Assembly: GCA_964424355.1 (NCBI GenBank)
Contig: CAYRIO010000014.1
Coordinates: 1 to 64,000, forward strand
Length of the DNA: 64,000 bases
Direction of reading: 5' to 3'
DNA from: CAZEHS01 sp964424355
Lineage (GTDB): Bacteria; Bacillota; Clostridia; Peptostreptococcales; Acidaminobacteraceae
Every line of letters begins with the position of its first letter. Positions within the stretch are counted from its first letter, which is position 1. The notes beneath the pieces were generated by a model, which was not told the DNA's origin, ran no database searches, and saw nothing but the letters and a program-made list of their open reading frames with translations. Made by a program: the position numbers and the translations under genes. This document shows positions 17,961 through 26,579 of the stretch, piece by piece.

Positions 17961-19340
17961 ATGAAGATCATCATTCTCGCCGGTGGATCCGGCACCCGGT
18001 TGTGGCCCCTCAGCCGCTCTCATTACCCCAAGCAATTCATCAAATTCCATGGCAAATCGAAATCCCTGTTTCAGGAAACTTTTGAAAGGAGTCTCTTGCT
18101 GGCATCTCCAGGCGACATTTATGTCGTGACCCATGAGAACTTTAAGTTCCTGGTAATGGGTGCTGTCGAGGAATTGGGCTGCGCCTATGAAGAAGACCAT
18201 ATCTTAGTCGAGCCTGTGGCCAAGAATACCTTGCCTGCAATTTATGCGGGTGTCAGCGAAATCACACGTACTGGCAACGATGTTGTCGTTGTTTTCCCTT
18301 CAGATCATCTCATTGCCGATGGCAAAGCCTTCGCCGATCTGATTAAAGCATCGGAATCACTGACCAAGGACACCATCATAACCTTTGGCATCCAGCCGGA
18401 TCATCCCCATACGGGCTACGGCTATATCGAGTCGGGAGAACCGAAGGGCAATGGTTATCTCGTCAAAACCTTTAAAGAAAAACCCGATCTTGAAACCGCA
18501 AAAGCCTATATCCAGGCGGGTTATTACTGGAACGCCGGCATATTCATGTTTCACACCGGTCTCTTCAAGGAAGAGGTGGAAAGGTACGCACCTGAGATCC
18601 ATTCCGTCTTTTTAGAAGGCACTGATCTCAGAGACTGCTTTTCCAGAATTCAAAATCCGATATCCATCGACTATGGGCTCCTGGAGAAAAGCACCCGGAT
18701 TTCGGTTGTACCTGCAGCCATTGGCTGGAACGATTTAGGCAGCTTCGACTCATTTTATGATGTGTTTGAAAAAGACACAGCGGGCAACATTGCCACCAAA
18801 GACACCATTCTTATCAACGCCGCAGACAATCTGATTTACGCTGAACCCGGCAAGCTCGTCGCAACGGTGGGGGTCGATGATTTAATTATCATCGACAGCG
18901 GAGATGCCCTCCTTATTTGTAAGAAAGACCAGTCCCAAAGGGTCAAGGATATTGTTGAAACCTTGAAACAGCAAGCTGATCCGCGGACGGAATACCATTT
19001 GCAGGACTACCGTCCATGGGGGCATTACAGAATTCTGGAGGCGGAAAAGGATTCCTTCAAAATTAAACGGATCACGGTCCTTCAAGGAAAGAAGCTCAGC
19101 TATCAGCTGCACCACCACAGAAGCGAACACTGGGTCGTCGTACGCGGCATGGCTCGCGTGACGATTGACGATACCGTCAGATTTGTGAGTGCAGGCGAAA
19201 GCATTTACATGAAGCCTGGTCAACGCCACCGCCTTGAGAATCCCGGAAAAATCCCCCTCGAGATCATTGAAGTTCAAATGGGCGAATACCTGGAAGAGGA
19301 TGACATTGTCCGGTTTGATGATGAATACGGGCGAAAATGA
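17961..19340 (+). CDS. manC: Mannose-1-phosphate guanylyltransferase / mannose-6-phosphate isomerase
   Basis: 459 residues from the ATG at 17961 (TTGGAGGTCATT upstream; the longer TTG frame overlaps that site). The N-terminal nucleotidyltransferase starts IIILAGGSGTRLWPLSR and contains FPSDHLI, FKEKPDLETA and WNAGIFMF. The C-terminal type II cupin isomerase domain (about 345-455) has YQLHHHRSEHWVVV and PGQRHRLENP metal-site histidines. It makes GDP-mannose, probably for the surface polysaccharide. It faces the phosphohexomutase gene, with 16 bases between the stops. Confidence 0.92.
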   Translation: MKIIILAGGSGTRLWPLSRSHYPKQFIKFHGKSKSLFQETFERSLLLASPGDIYVVTHENFKFLVMGAVEELGCAYEEDHILVEPVAKNTLPAIYAGVSEITRTGNDVVVVFPSDHLIADGKAFADLIKASESLTKDTIITFGIQPDHPHTGYGYIESGEPKGNGYLVKTFKEKPDLETAKAYIQAGYYWNAGIFMFHTGLFKEEVERYAPEIHSVFLEGTDLRDCFSRIQNPISIDYGLLEKSTRISVVPAAIGWNDLGSFDSFYDVFEKDTAGNIATKDTILINAADNLIYAEPGKLVATVGVDDLIIIDSGDALLICKKDQSQRVKDIVETLKQQADPRTEYHLQDYRPWGHYRILEAEKDSFKIKRITVLQGKKLSYQLHHHRSEHWVVVRGMARVTIDDTVRFVSAGESIYMKPGQRHRLENPGKIPLEIIEVQMGEYLEEDDIVRFDDEYGRK

Positions 19341-19356
19341 TTTTAACGCCTCTGTT

Positions 19357-21099
19357 TTAGCAGCGGTCAGCACAGGATGCCAAGCGGGTTCTGATTTCTG
19401 CTTTTAGGGCTTCCAGCTTCTGCTCGGCATCACTCTGACTTATTCCTTTGACCCCCACATAGATCTTCATCTTCGGTTCCGTCCCTGAGGGCCGGATACA
19501 GAACCATGACGCATTTTCCATGACGATTTTTATGGCATTGCTGGATGGCAGATGGATGGCGGCTGTCATTCCCGTGATTGGATTGGTTTGTGTCTGGGTC
19601 AGATAATCGCACACATGAACCACCCTGCTTCCCGCCATGACATCCCAGCCGTTCTGTCGGAAGCTTTCCATGATCTCACGGATCCGATCCGTTTCGCCGG
19701 CTTTCAAGTCAATGTTGATCAGTTCTTCTTTAAAATATCCGTATTCCTCATACAAATCCTCCAGTGCCTGAAGAAGCGTCTTCCCCTGCATCTGGTGATA
19801 AGCGGCCATTTCCGCCGTCAGCAAGGCGGCCTGCATGGCGTCTTTATCCCGGACAAAATCTCCGGCGAGAAAGCCGTAGCTTTCCTCATAGCCGAACAGA
19901 AAGGTATTGAGGTGCTTGTCAGACCTTTCTGTGATTGTTTCCCCGATATATTTGAACCCTGTCAGTGTTTCAACGACCTCGACGCTATACTTGGATGCAA
20001 TGGCTTTTCCCATCCCGGTGGTGACAACCGTCTGCACCATCATTCCGTCAGAAGGCAGGGTTTGATTTTTTGTGTGCTGGGACAGGATGTATGCCAGCAT
20101 CAGGCAGCCCAGTTGATTGCCAGTCAGGGGCGTATATCCGCCAAACACGTTGCGGACAGCCACACCCAATCGGTCTGCGTCCAAATCGGTCGACATCAGC
20201 ACATCTGCCCTTTCCTTCTGCCCCAAATCAATGGCCATCCCGTATACCGACCAATCCTCCGGGTTTGGATATTTCACGGTCGGACAGGAAGGGTCCTGCA
20301 CCATCTGCTCCGGCACCGGGAAAAGATCCGTGATGTCGTTCATCCGCAATACCCTGGGAACATAATCGGCCCCTGTGCCATGGAGGGGGGTATAGACAAC
20401 CCTGACAGGCAGAGGGCCTTTTGCCCACCAATTCCGGCGGAAACTGATTCCAGACACCTGTTTTACATACTGATCCGCAACCTCTTTCCCCACCCAGCGC
20501 AGCAATCCTTTTGATTCTGCATCAGCCAGGTCCATGGCCGGTACCGTCAGTTCGTCCTGAACTTCACTTATTTGCTTCATGATGGCTTGAGCAAAAATGT
20601 CGGTAATCTGCCCGCCATCCGGACCATACACTTTATACCCGTTGTCCGCAGGGGGATTATGGCTGGCTGTAATCACAATCCCGGCAGAGGCATTCATTGC
20701 TCTGACGGCAAAAGAGAGAAGCGGCGTCGGGGCCGGACACGGAAAAAGACAGGCCTGAATACCCATATAAGCAAGGACTGCGGCGGTTTCCCGGGAAAAT
20801 CTGACCGAGTTCCTCCTGGTATCATGGGCAATTACAACCGAAATAGGGCCTTGCTCTGCACTATTCTCCAATAGATACCTGGCAAGACCCATCGTCGCTT
20901 TCCTAACCTGATAAATGTTGATCCGAGCTGTACCGCTGCCCATTTCTCCGCGGATACCGCCCGTACCGAATGTCAGAATCCGATCGAACCGCTCACGGAT
21001 TTTCACATCATCCTCTGCAATCTCATCTAATTCCTGTTTCAGCTCCGGATCCATATGGATATAGCCGTGCCAGCGCTGATATTGATCATGATAGCCCAT
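19357..21099 (-). CDS. Phosphoglucomutase/phosphomannomutase
   Basis: 580 residues, the length of the PgcA/YhxB group. The phosphoserine loop is TASHNPP (Ser146), the metal loop is DLDADR (305-310), the sugar-specificity loop includes GYEESYGFL, and the phosphate-binding loop is RPSGTEPKMKIYV near the C-terminus. It interconverts hexose-1- and hexose-6-phosphates, so it can supply glucose-1-P to RfbF and mannose-1-P to ManC; which it prefers cannot be read from sequence. The start has a GGGGGTG site 7-10 bases upstream. Confidence 0.88.
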   Translation of the reverse strand: MGYHDQYQRWHGYIHMDPELKQELDEIAEDDVKIRERFDRILTFGTGGIRGEMGSGTARINIYQVRKATMGLARYLLENSAEQGPISVVIAHDTRRNSVRFSRETAAVLAYMGIQACLFPCPAPTPLLSFAVRAMNASAGIVITASHNPPADNGYKVYGPDGGQITDIFAQAIMKQISEVQDELTVPAMDLADAESKGLLRWVGKEVADQYVKQVSGISFRRNWWAKGPLPVRVVYTPLHGTGADYVPRVLRMNDITDLFPVPEQMVQDPSCPTVKYPNPEDWSVYGMAIDLGQKERADVLMSTDLDADRLGVAVRNVFGGYTPLTGNQLGCLMLAYILSQHTKNQTLPSDGMMVQTVVTTGMGKAIASKYSVEVVETLTGFKYIGETITERSDKHLNTFLFGYEESYGFLAGDFVRDKDAMQAALLTAEMAAYHQMQGKTLLQALEDLYEEYGYFKEELINIDLKAGETDRIREIMESFRQNGWDVMAGSRVVHVCDYLTQTQTNPITGMTAAIHLPSSNAIKIVMENASWFCIRPSGTEPKMKIYVGVKGISQSDAEQKLEALKAEIRTRLASCADRC

Positions 21100-21216
21100 G
21101 CGCGTACACCCCCTTGCGCTTGAATCTTATCAAAAAACATACCCCTGACATGGGCATTCAATCAGAATTATCTGCTGTGGCTCCCCGGTTCTGCCCCATA
21201 CGACAGCATCGGCCGC

Positions 21217-22233
21217 TTACTGGATTCCCTTGATTTTTTCCCTTAAAGCCTTGATCCGGTCGGCATCATAGCCTGCAGCCTCCGATTTTTCCAGGGCTTC
21301 CGTGGCCTCGGCATATTTGGCCTGATCAAAGAGAACGAGACTCAACAGATAGTTCCCAAAGGCAGGTTCCAGGGCCGCCATCTCACGGCTGTATTTTTCA
21401 GCGGTGGGATAGTCCCCCTGCACCGCGGCACTGCGGACAACATAGTACAGGATATCACTGCGGACGGCACTGTCGGCTGGAAGCTCCTTCAGGCGGCCGA
21501 TTCCGTATACCTGCATGGCATCCCACTGCTCTGCCGCCTCCAGATCCATCAGGGTGGAGATATAGGACTGCTGGATGTTCAGGGCTTTGGTGAAACCGTA
21601 CCAGGTGGCCCCTGCGGTCAGGAGTGCCAGGACCAGGGCCGATACGACCCGGCTGTTGAGGGGAAACCGCTCCACGGCGGAAATGAGGATGCCGGTGGTT
21701 AAGAATCCGCCCACAAGACCGCCCAGATGGGCAAAGTTATCAATTCCGGAAGCCGTGAAGCCGTAGGCCAGGTTGATCACCGCCAGGACCAGGATGTCCT
21801 TGCCAAAGCCCGAACGCATGAAATCCGGGTTCTTAACGCCCAGGTACAGCATGGCTCCCAAAAGGCCGAAAATGGCGCCGGAGGCCCCCACGCCCGGGTA
21901 GGCGGAGAAACAGAGACTGCTCAGGTTTCCCAGGATCCCCGCTGCAAAATAGATGACAATGAACCGCTTCCGCCCATAGACATTTTCGGTGATGGTACCG
22001 ATGGCGTTCAGGGAAACGCTGTTGAGCAGCAGATGGACGAAGCCGCCGTGGAGGAACATGGCTGTAATGAGCCGCCAGTATTCCCCCGCCACGATATTGC
22101 CGTTGATCTTAGCCCCGTACCGGAGCAGCAGATCCCCATAGACACCGGTATCGAAACCGGCAAGGACCATCAGGACTGCGTATACGGCCACATTGATGCC
22201 GATGAGGATGTAAGACAGGATTGGTTTTTTCAT
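21217..22233 (-). CDS. Rhomboid-family intramembrane serine protease with C-terminal TPR-like region
   Basis: 338 residues from the ATG at 22233 (GAGGG upstream; a GTG nine codons earlier is an alternative). Six membrane segments carry the rhomboid signature HGGFVHLLLN, catalytic Ser118 in GASGAIFG and His169 in NFAHLGGLVGG. About 110 C-terminal residues are helical and TPR-like, an arrangement found in Firmicute YqgP-type proteins. It should cleave membrane proteins within the bilayer. Substrates are unknown. Confidence 0.88.
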   Translation of the reverse strand: MKKPILSYILIGINVAVYAVLMVLAGFDTGVYGDLLLRYGAKINGNIVAGEYWRLITAMFLHGGFVHLLLNSVSLNAIGTITENVYGRKRFIVIYFAAGILGNLSSLCFSAYPGVGASGAIFGLLGAMLYLGVKNPDFMRSGFGKDILVLAVINLAYGFTASGIDNFAHLGGLVGGFLTTGILISAVERFPLNSRVVSALVLALLTAGATWYGFTKALNIQQSYISTLMDLEAAEQWDAMQVYGIGRLKELPADSAVRSDILYYVVRSAAVQGDYPTAEKYSREMAALEPAFGNYLLSLVLFDQAKYAEATEALEKSEAAGYDADRIKALREKIKGIQ

Positions 22234-22288
22234 GGGACCCTCTTTATCGTTATGATTCACCTTGCCCTCCGCGGGAGGGAGAAGGTGC

Positions 22289-24094
22289 TTATTGTGCCTT
22301 GTAAGCCTGCCAGAATGGACCGTCCTTATCCAGGATATCCTCCAGCTTGATCCAGGGAATGGTGAAGCTGGGCTGCCCGGCGGCGTAAGGGGCTAATTCG
22401 TACACCTGATAATAGATCTCAAGACCGCCCTCCTGAAGGCGGAAGGGGTGGTCGCCGGAAACCGGCTCCACCATCTCCGGATCCGCAACATCGGCCAGAT
22501 CCCCCTGGGGGATCAGCTCTTTGATGGACTGGGACAGGCGCACATCGAAGCCATGATCCGGATAGAACAGGTCCTGCAGCAGGTAGCGATCCCCGGTGTC
22601 CAGATCGAAATAGGTGGTGTCTGTCCAGGATGAACCGTGGGCAGCTCCCAAGGGATACTGGTAGCCATCGGACTGGATTTCCAGCAGATTGCCCAGGATC
22701 CGCTCCTTGAAGCTCACGCTGGTATCCGTGGGGTTTTCCGCGTCCGGCATCTGACTGGCATAGGGCTTCAGGAATTGATCCGTGAGGGCCCCGTTGATTT
22801 TTTCTGCAGCCGCAGGATTCCCGAGGCCGGATACCACCGGATATTCCACCAGGGTGAAGCGATCGAACCGCTTGGCCTGGGTCTTGACGGTCACCTTGGG
22901 ATACACGGCGATCCGTTCCTGCTGCCACAGTAGCTTTCCATCCGTTGTGTAGTAGCGGATGTCGTTATCCACCGCTGCCCGGATGAGGCTGCCCTGTTTG
23001 GTCAGGACCCCTACGCCGGGAACCCGGAACCCGGGGGCTGCCAGCGCCCCGGACCGGTCGATGAGGAAGGTGTCGGTACCGTCAGAGGCGGAAAGCGTGC
23101 CCGCATCGAACCAAGAGAGATTATAGAACTTCTCCGAGGTCAGCAGCTTGCCGCTGCCGTCCATCAGCGCCGCCTTTTGAAAGGAAGCCGCCTGATCGCT
23201 ATCCAGGAAGCTCTGTGTCACCGCTGCGTACAGGTCCTCCCCCAGATACAGGAGTGCCCCGTATGCCATGGGAACCACGAATTCCCCCTGGGTGTTGACC
23301 AGTCCGCGCAGGGGGCCATCGCCGCCCCACTGACCGGCAACCGCCAGACCCTTGTGAAACTCGCCCACGTCATCCATGGCGGCCTCCAGGATAACGGCCC
23401 CTGTGGCATCCACATAACCATAGCGCAGGAACCCTTCTTCATTGGGGATGCCATGGACATACAGGCCTTCCCCGGCACTCCACATGGATTCATAATCAAA
23501 CGCTTTCAGAACAGCCCCCTTGGGGTCGATGAGGCGGTACGCCCCATCCGGTGTCTTTACCAGGGCTTTCCCCTGAACAAATTCCCCGGCTTCCGTGTAC
23601 TGGGGGGCAATGACATCCTTGCCGGTGGCATCCGCATAGCCGAAGAGCCCATCCGGATTCTGCACCCCCACCAGTCCCTCTTTATAGTAGCCCGTGATCC
23701 CCGTCCGGGTGAAAAGCACCTTCCCGGCAGGATCCAGGACATCATACTCCTTATAATCCACAGTGGCTACGGCCAGCCCTTCACTGTAGGGCGCCAGGGA
23801 GGCGTATTTCGGTTCCAGGACCACTTCGCCCTGGGCATTGATGAGCCCCATGAGGTCTTTCCGGGTCACAATGGCCACGCCGCTGGTGTTGAAGGGTTCG
23901 GCGAACTGCCACGCCGGCGGTACGGCAAATTTTCCCGTATCGTCGATATAGCCCCAGAGGGTTTCGCCGTTCACCGGCTGCGAGGCCGGGTAAAGCTTGA
24001 TTTCAGCTGTCGTTTCCTTGTCCGGCTGCGGGGTACAGCCCGCGGTCAGAACCAAAGCCAGGAGAAGGATGAAGGAAAGGATCCGCTTGTTCAT
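22289..24094 (-). CDS. Lipoprotein with WG repeats and C-terminal DUF4163/DUF3298-like domain
   Basis: 601 residues from the ATG at 24094 (GAGGTG site). The signal peptide ends in the lipobox LTAGC, so it is anchored outside the membrane. Residues about 45-370 are WG repeats (WGYIDDTGKFAVPPAW, MGLINAQGEVVLEPKY and similar), a beta-structured binding module. The last 200 residues (NPTDTSVSFKERIL, DTTYFDLDTGDRYLLQDLF) resemble the DUF4163/DUF3298 pair of RsiV- and PdaC-like proteins. It probably shares a transcript with the rhomboid gene. Function unknown. Confidence 0.78.
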   Translation of the reverse strand: MNKRILSFILLLALVLTAGCTPQPDKETTAEIKLYPASQPVNGETLWGYIDDTGKFAVPPAWQFAEPFNTSGVAIVTRKDLMGLINAQGEVVLEPKYASLAPYSEGLAVATVDYKEYDVLDPAGKVLFTRTGITGYYKEGLVGVQNPDGLFGYADATGKDVIAPQYTEAGEFVQGKALVKTPDGAYRLIDPKGAVLKAFDYESMWSAGEGLYVHGIPNEEGFLRYGYVDATGAVILEAAMDDVGEFHKGLAVAGQWGGDGPLRGLVNTQGEFVVPMAYGALLYLGEDLYAAVTQSFLDSDQAASFQKAALMDGSGKLLTSEKFYNLSWFDAGTLSASDGTDTFLIDRSGALAAPGFRVPGVGVLTKQGSLIRAAVDNDIRYYTTDGKLLWQQERIAVYPKVTVKTQAKRFDRFTLVEYPVVSGLGNPAAAEKINGALTDQFLKPYASQMPDAENPTDTSVSFKERILGNLLEIQSDGYQYPLGAAHGSSWTDTTYFDLDTGDRYLLQDLFYPDHGFDVRLSQSIKELIPQGDLADVADPEMVEPVSGDHPFRLQEGGLEIYYQVYELAPYAAGQPSFTIPWIKLEDILDKDGPFWQAYKAQ

Positions 24095-24128
24095 GGAGTC
24101 ACCTCGACGTGATTTTGGGGGCATCGGT

Positions 24129-24164
24129 AAAAAAAGCCGATTCCCTCTTACAAAGAAATCGGCT
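24129..24164 (-). terminator. Intrinsic terminator after ptsI
   Basis: AGCCGATT/AATCGGCT stem (24135-24142, 24157-24164) followed on the minus strand by a T-run (24129-24134). Confidence 0.85.
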
Positions 24165-24169
24165 GGTGA

Positions 24170-25903
24170 TCATTGCATGCATTCTCCAGCCAATTCGTAG
24201 GCCTGAAGCTTGACGGTACGGAGGAAATCCTTGACGCTTTCAGCATCGCCCAGGGCCATGGCCTCCTCCACGAAATGGGTGAGGTTGTCCATGCGGTGCC
24301 GGCTGATCAATTCCCGGGTACGGAGGATCTGGGGCGGATTCATGCTGAGCTCCTGAATGCCCATGCCCAGCCATAGTGGAATCAGCTTCTGAACGGAAGC
24401 GGCCTCGCCACACATGCTGACCCAGATGCCCGCCTTCCGGCCATTCTCAACCGCCAGACGGATCAACCGGAGCACCGAGGGCTGATACGGGGTCAGGAGG
24501 CCTGCCAGTTTGGGATTGGTCCGATCTGCGGAGAGGGTGTATTGATACAGGTCGTTGGTGCCGATGCTGAAAAAATCCACTTCCTTGGCCAGGATATCTG
24601 AAATCATCGCCGCCGAGGGAACCTCGATGAGAATACCCACCTCAATGCGCTCCGCTACCGGGATACCCCGGCGCTGCACCTGCTCCACGGCTTCCTGAAG
24701 CATGATCTTGGCCCGCCGGAGCTCTTCCAGGGTGGAAACCATGGGGAACATGATTTTCAGCCGTCCGTGGGCACTGGCCCGGGCCAGCGCACGCAGCTGG
24801 GTCAGGAACAGGTCCCTGGCCTCCAGGCAGTACCGGAGGGAACGAAAGCCCAGAAAGGGGTTCTGTTCCTCCTTGAACTGGATATAGGAAAGCTTCTTGT
24901 CCCCGCCGATGTCCAGGGTGCGGATGGTGACCGCTTTTTCAGGATACGCTTTGACAATGGCACTGTAGGCCTGATACTGTTCCTCTTCGTCCGGAGCGAA
25001 TTCCCGGTCCATGTAGAGGTATTCCGTACGGTACAGTCCCACACTCTCGCCGTCGTTGCGTTCCACGGCTGCCAGGTCCAGGGGGGAACCGATGTTGCAG
25101 GTCAGTTCGATGGGCTGCCCATCGGCAGTCAGGGTCGGCACGCCCACCAGGTCTTTCAGGCGGGTCCGGGTGATGAACTCGCAGTTCATGCGGTTGGTGA
25201 ACACGTTGAGCATGCCGGGATCAGGGCTCAGGTGGAACTCCCCGGTATGCCCGTCCATGGCCACGGTATCCCCCTCAGAAAGCTTGTCGAAAAGGGGCCC
25301 TGCGCCGACAATCGCCGGAATTTCCAGGGATCTTGCAAGAATCGCCGCATGGGTGGTGGAGCCGCCGATCTCCGTGATGATGCCGATGATGCAGCCATCC
25401 CGGATGTGCCCCATTTCAGTGGGGGTCAGATCGTGGGCGATCAATATGGAGGGCTCAAGGATTTTACAGGGGTTGAAAGGGTCCTGGTTCTGAAGAAGCA
25501 GGATCAGATGCTCCCCGATTTCCCGAACATCAGCCGCCCGGGCCATCAGGAAGGGGTCTTCCATGCTTTCGAAAATCCGGGCAAAATCCTCAACGGTTCT
25601 CTGAACCGCCCAATCGGCATTGACACATTCTTTCCGAATCCGTTCCTCTACCCGGGCACGGAAATCCGGGTCGTCCAGGATCATCCGCTGGGCTTCAAAA
25701 ATACTGGCGCCCTCATGGCCCACTTCCGCATGATTTCTGGCCGCCAGGCCTTCTACCAGCTTTCTCGCCCGGCCAAGGCACTCTTCCAGCCTGGACAGCT
25801 CCAGCCCGCAATCACGGCTGGGCTCTTTTGTAACGGGACTCGATTCCGGTTTTATGATGACTTTCCCGACGGCAATGCCGTAGGACGCTGCAACGCCTCT
25901 CAT
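24170..25903 (-). CDS. ptsI: Phosphoenolpyruvate-protein phosphotransferase (PTS enzyme I)
   Basis: 577 residues from the ATG at 25903, which follows GGAGGTCCCC; the longer frame from 25966 has no site. It shows enzyme I domain order: N-terminal HPr-binding/phosphohistidine domain with His185 in GGSTTHAAILARS, and a PEP-binding TIM barrel with LYRTEYLYMDRE, GGDKKLSYIQ, IGTNDLYQYTLSADR and the catalytic Cys in WVSMCGEAAS. It transfers phosphate from PEP to HPr in the cytoplasm. No ptsH or EII gene is in the window. It is monocistronic with its own promoter and terminator. Confidence 0.92.
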   Translation of the reverse strand: MRGVAASYGIAVGKVIIKPESSPVTKEPSRDCGLELSRLEECLGRARKLVEGLAARNHAEVGHEGASIFEAQRMILDDPDFRARVEERIRKECVNADWAVQRTVEDFARIFESMEDPFLMARAADVREIGEHLILLLQNQDPFNPCKILEPSILIAHDLTPTEMGHIRDGCIIGIITEIGGSTTHAAILARSLEIPAIVGAGPLFDKLSEGDTVAMDGHTGEFHLSPDPGMLNVFTNRMNCEFITRTRLKDLVGVPTLTADGQPIELTCNIGSPLDLAAVERNDGESVGLYRTEYLYMDREFAPDEEEQYQAYSAIVKAYPEKAVTIRTLDIGGDKKLSYIQFKEEQNPFLGFRSLRYCLEARDLFLTQLRALARASAHGRLKIMFPMVSTLEELRRAKIMLQEAVEQVQRRGIPVAERIEVGILIEVPSAAMISDILAKEVDFFSIGTNDLYQYTLSADRTNPKLAGLLTPYQPSVLRLIRLAVENGRKAGIWVSMCGEAASVQKLIPLWLGMGIQELSMNPPQILRTRELISRHRMDNLTHFVEEAMALGDAESVKDFLRTVKLQAYELAGECMQ

Positions 25904-26026
25904 GGGGACCTCCGGTGTGCACTGGGTGCACCTGTATGAAAATGCCTGTATCGCTGCAACAAGCACGGTTTAAGCCTGTTTCGATACACGAGCGGTTACG
26001 AAATTAGTGAAACTCTCTCACTTTTC

Positions 26027-26055
26027 ATTATAGACCAATCCCAAAAATATAACAG
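26027..26055 (-). promoter_or_regulatory. Probable promoter of ptsI
   Basis: A perfect -10 TATAAT (26027-26032) lies 17 bp from a poor -35 CTGTTA (26050-26055). A small AGTGA/TCACT inverted repeat follows in the leader. Confidence 0.6.
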
Positions 26056-26122
26056 AGGGGTTCGCGTTGGAAACGTTTGCAGAATGCGGAATGCTCTAGG
26101 GATGTTTGTGGGTTTCTCCCCC

Positions 26123-26151
26123 TTGACACACCGCGTCATCCCATCTATACT
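26123..26151 (+). promoter_or_regulatory. Sigma-A promoter of the cadC-cadA operon
   Basis: Consensus TTGACA (26123-26128), 17-bp spacer, TATACT (26146-26151). Transcription would start near 26158, just before the operator. Confidence 0.85.
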
Positions 26152-26163
26152 GAACTCAGAAAC

Positions 26164-26183
26164 ATATGAATACATGTTCATAT
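26164..26183 (+). promoter_or_regulatory. ArsR/SmtB-type operator of the metal-efflux operon
   Basis: Perfect inverted repeat ATATGAA-N6-TTCATAT inside a longer imperfect palindrome, the usual form of CadC/SmtB operators. It lies directly downstream of the -10, so bound repressor would block initiation. Confidence 0.8.
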
Positions 26184-26201
26184 ATGATAAGGAGCACGCT
26201 G

Positions 26202-26579
26202 ATGAAACCACCAGTAACCTGTAGTTGCACCATCCTCCATGAGGATATCATTGAAAAAGTCCGGCAGGATATGCCGGAAGAAGGGTTGCTCTATGATCTG
26301 GCTGAGCTGTTCAAGGTCTTTGGGGATTCCACGCGGATCCGGATCCTTTATGCCCTCAGCGCTTCGGAGATGTGCGTATGTGATATCGCCGCGCTGCTGA
26401 ATATGACACAAAGTGCCATTTCCCACCAGCTTCGGATTCTGAAAGCCGCACGGCTGGTAAAACACCGCAAAACCGGCAAGGTGGTCTTCTACTCCCTGGA
26501 CGATTCCCATGTGGCCCATATCTTCGCCCAAGGCCTTGAACACGTGAAGGAGCAAGGAAGAGGTGGCAACTATGAATAA
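26202..26579 (+). CDS. cadC: ArsR/SmtB-family metal-sensing repressor (CadC-like)
   Basis: 125 residues from the ATG at 26202 (AAGGAG site). The winged-helix core contains FKVFGDSTRIRILYAL and the recognition helix MTQSAISHQLRILK. The metal site is suggested by the N-terminal CSC (residues 7-9) together with the helix motif EMCVCDIA, the ELCVCD-type site of Cd/Pb/Zn sensors. Metal binding would release it from the operator upstream and induce the P-type ATPase, whose start overlaps this stop by eight bases. Confidence 0.88.
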   Translation: MKPPVTCSCTILHEDIIEKVRQDMPEEGLLYDLAELFKVFGDSTRIRILYALSASEMCVCDIAALLNMTQSAISHQLRILKAARLVKHRKTGKVVFYSLDDSHVAHIFAQGLEHVKEQGRGGNYE

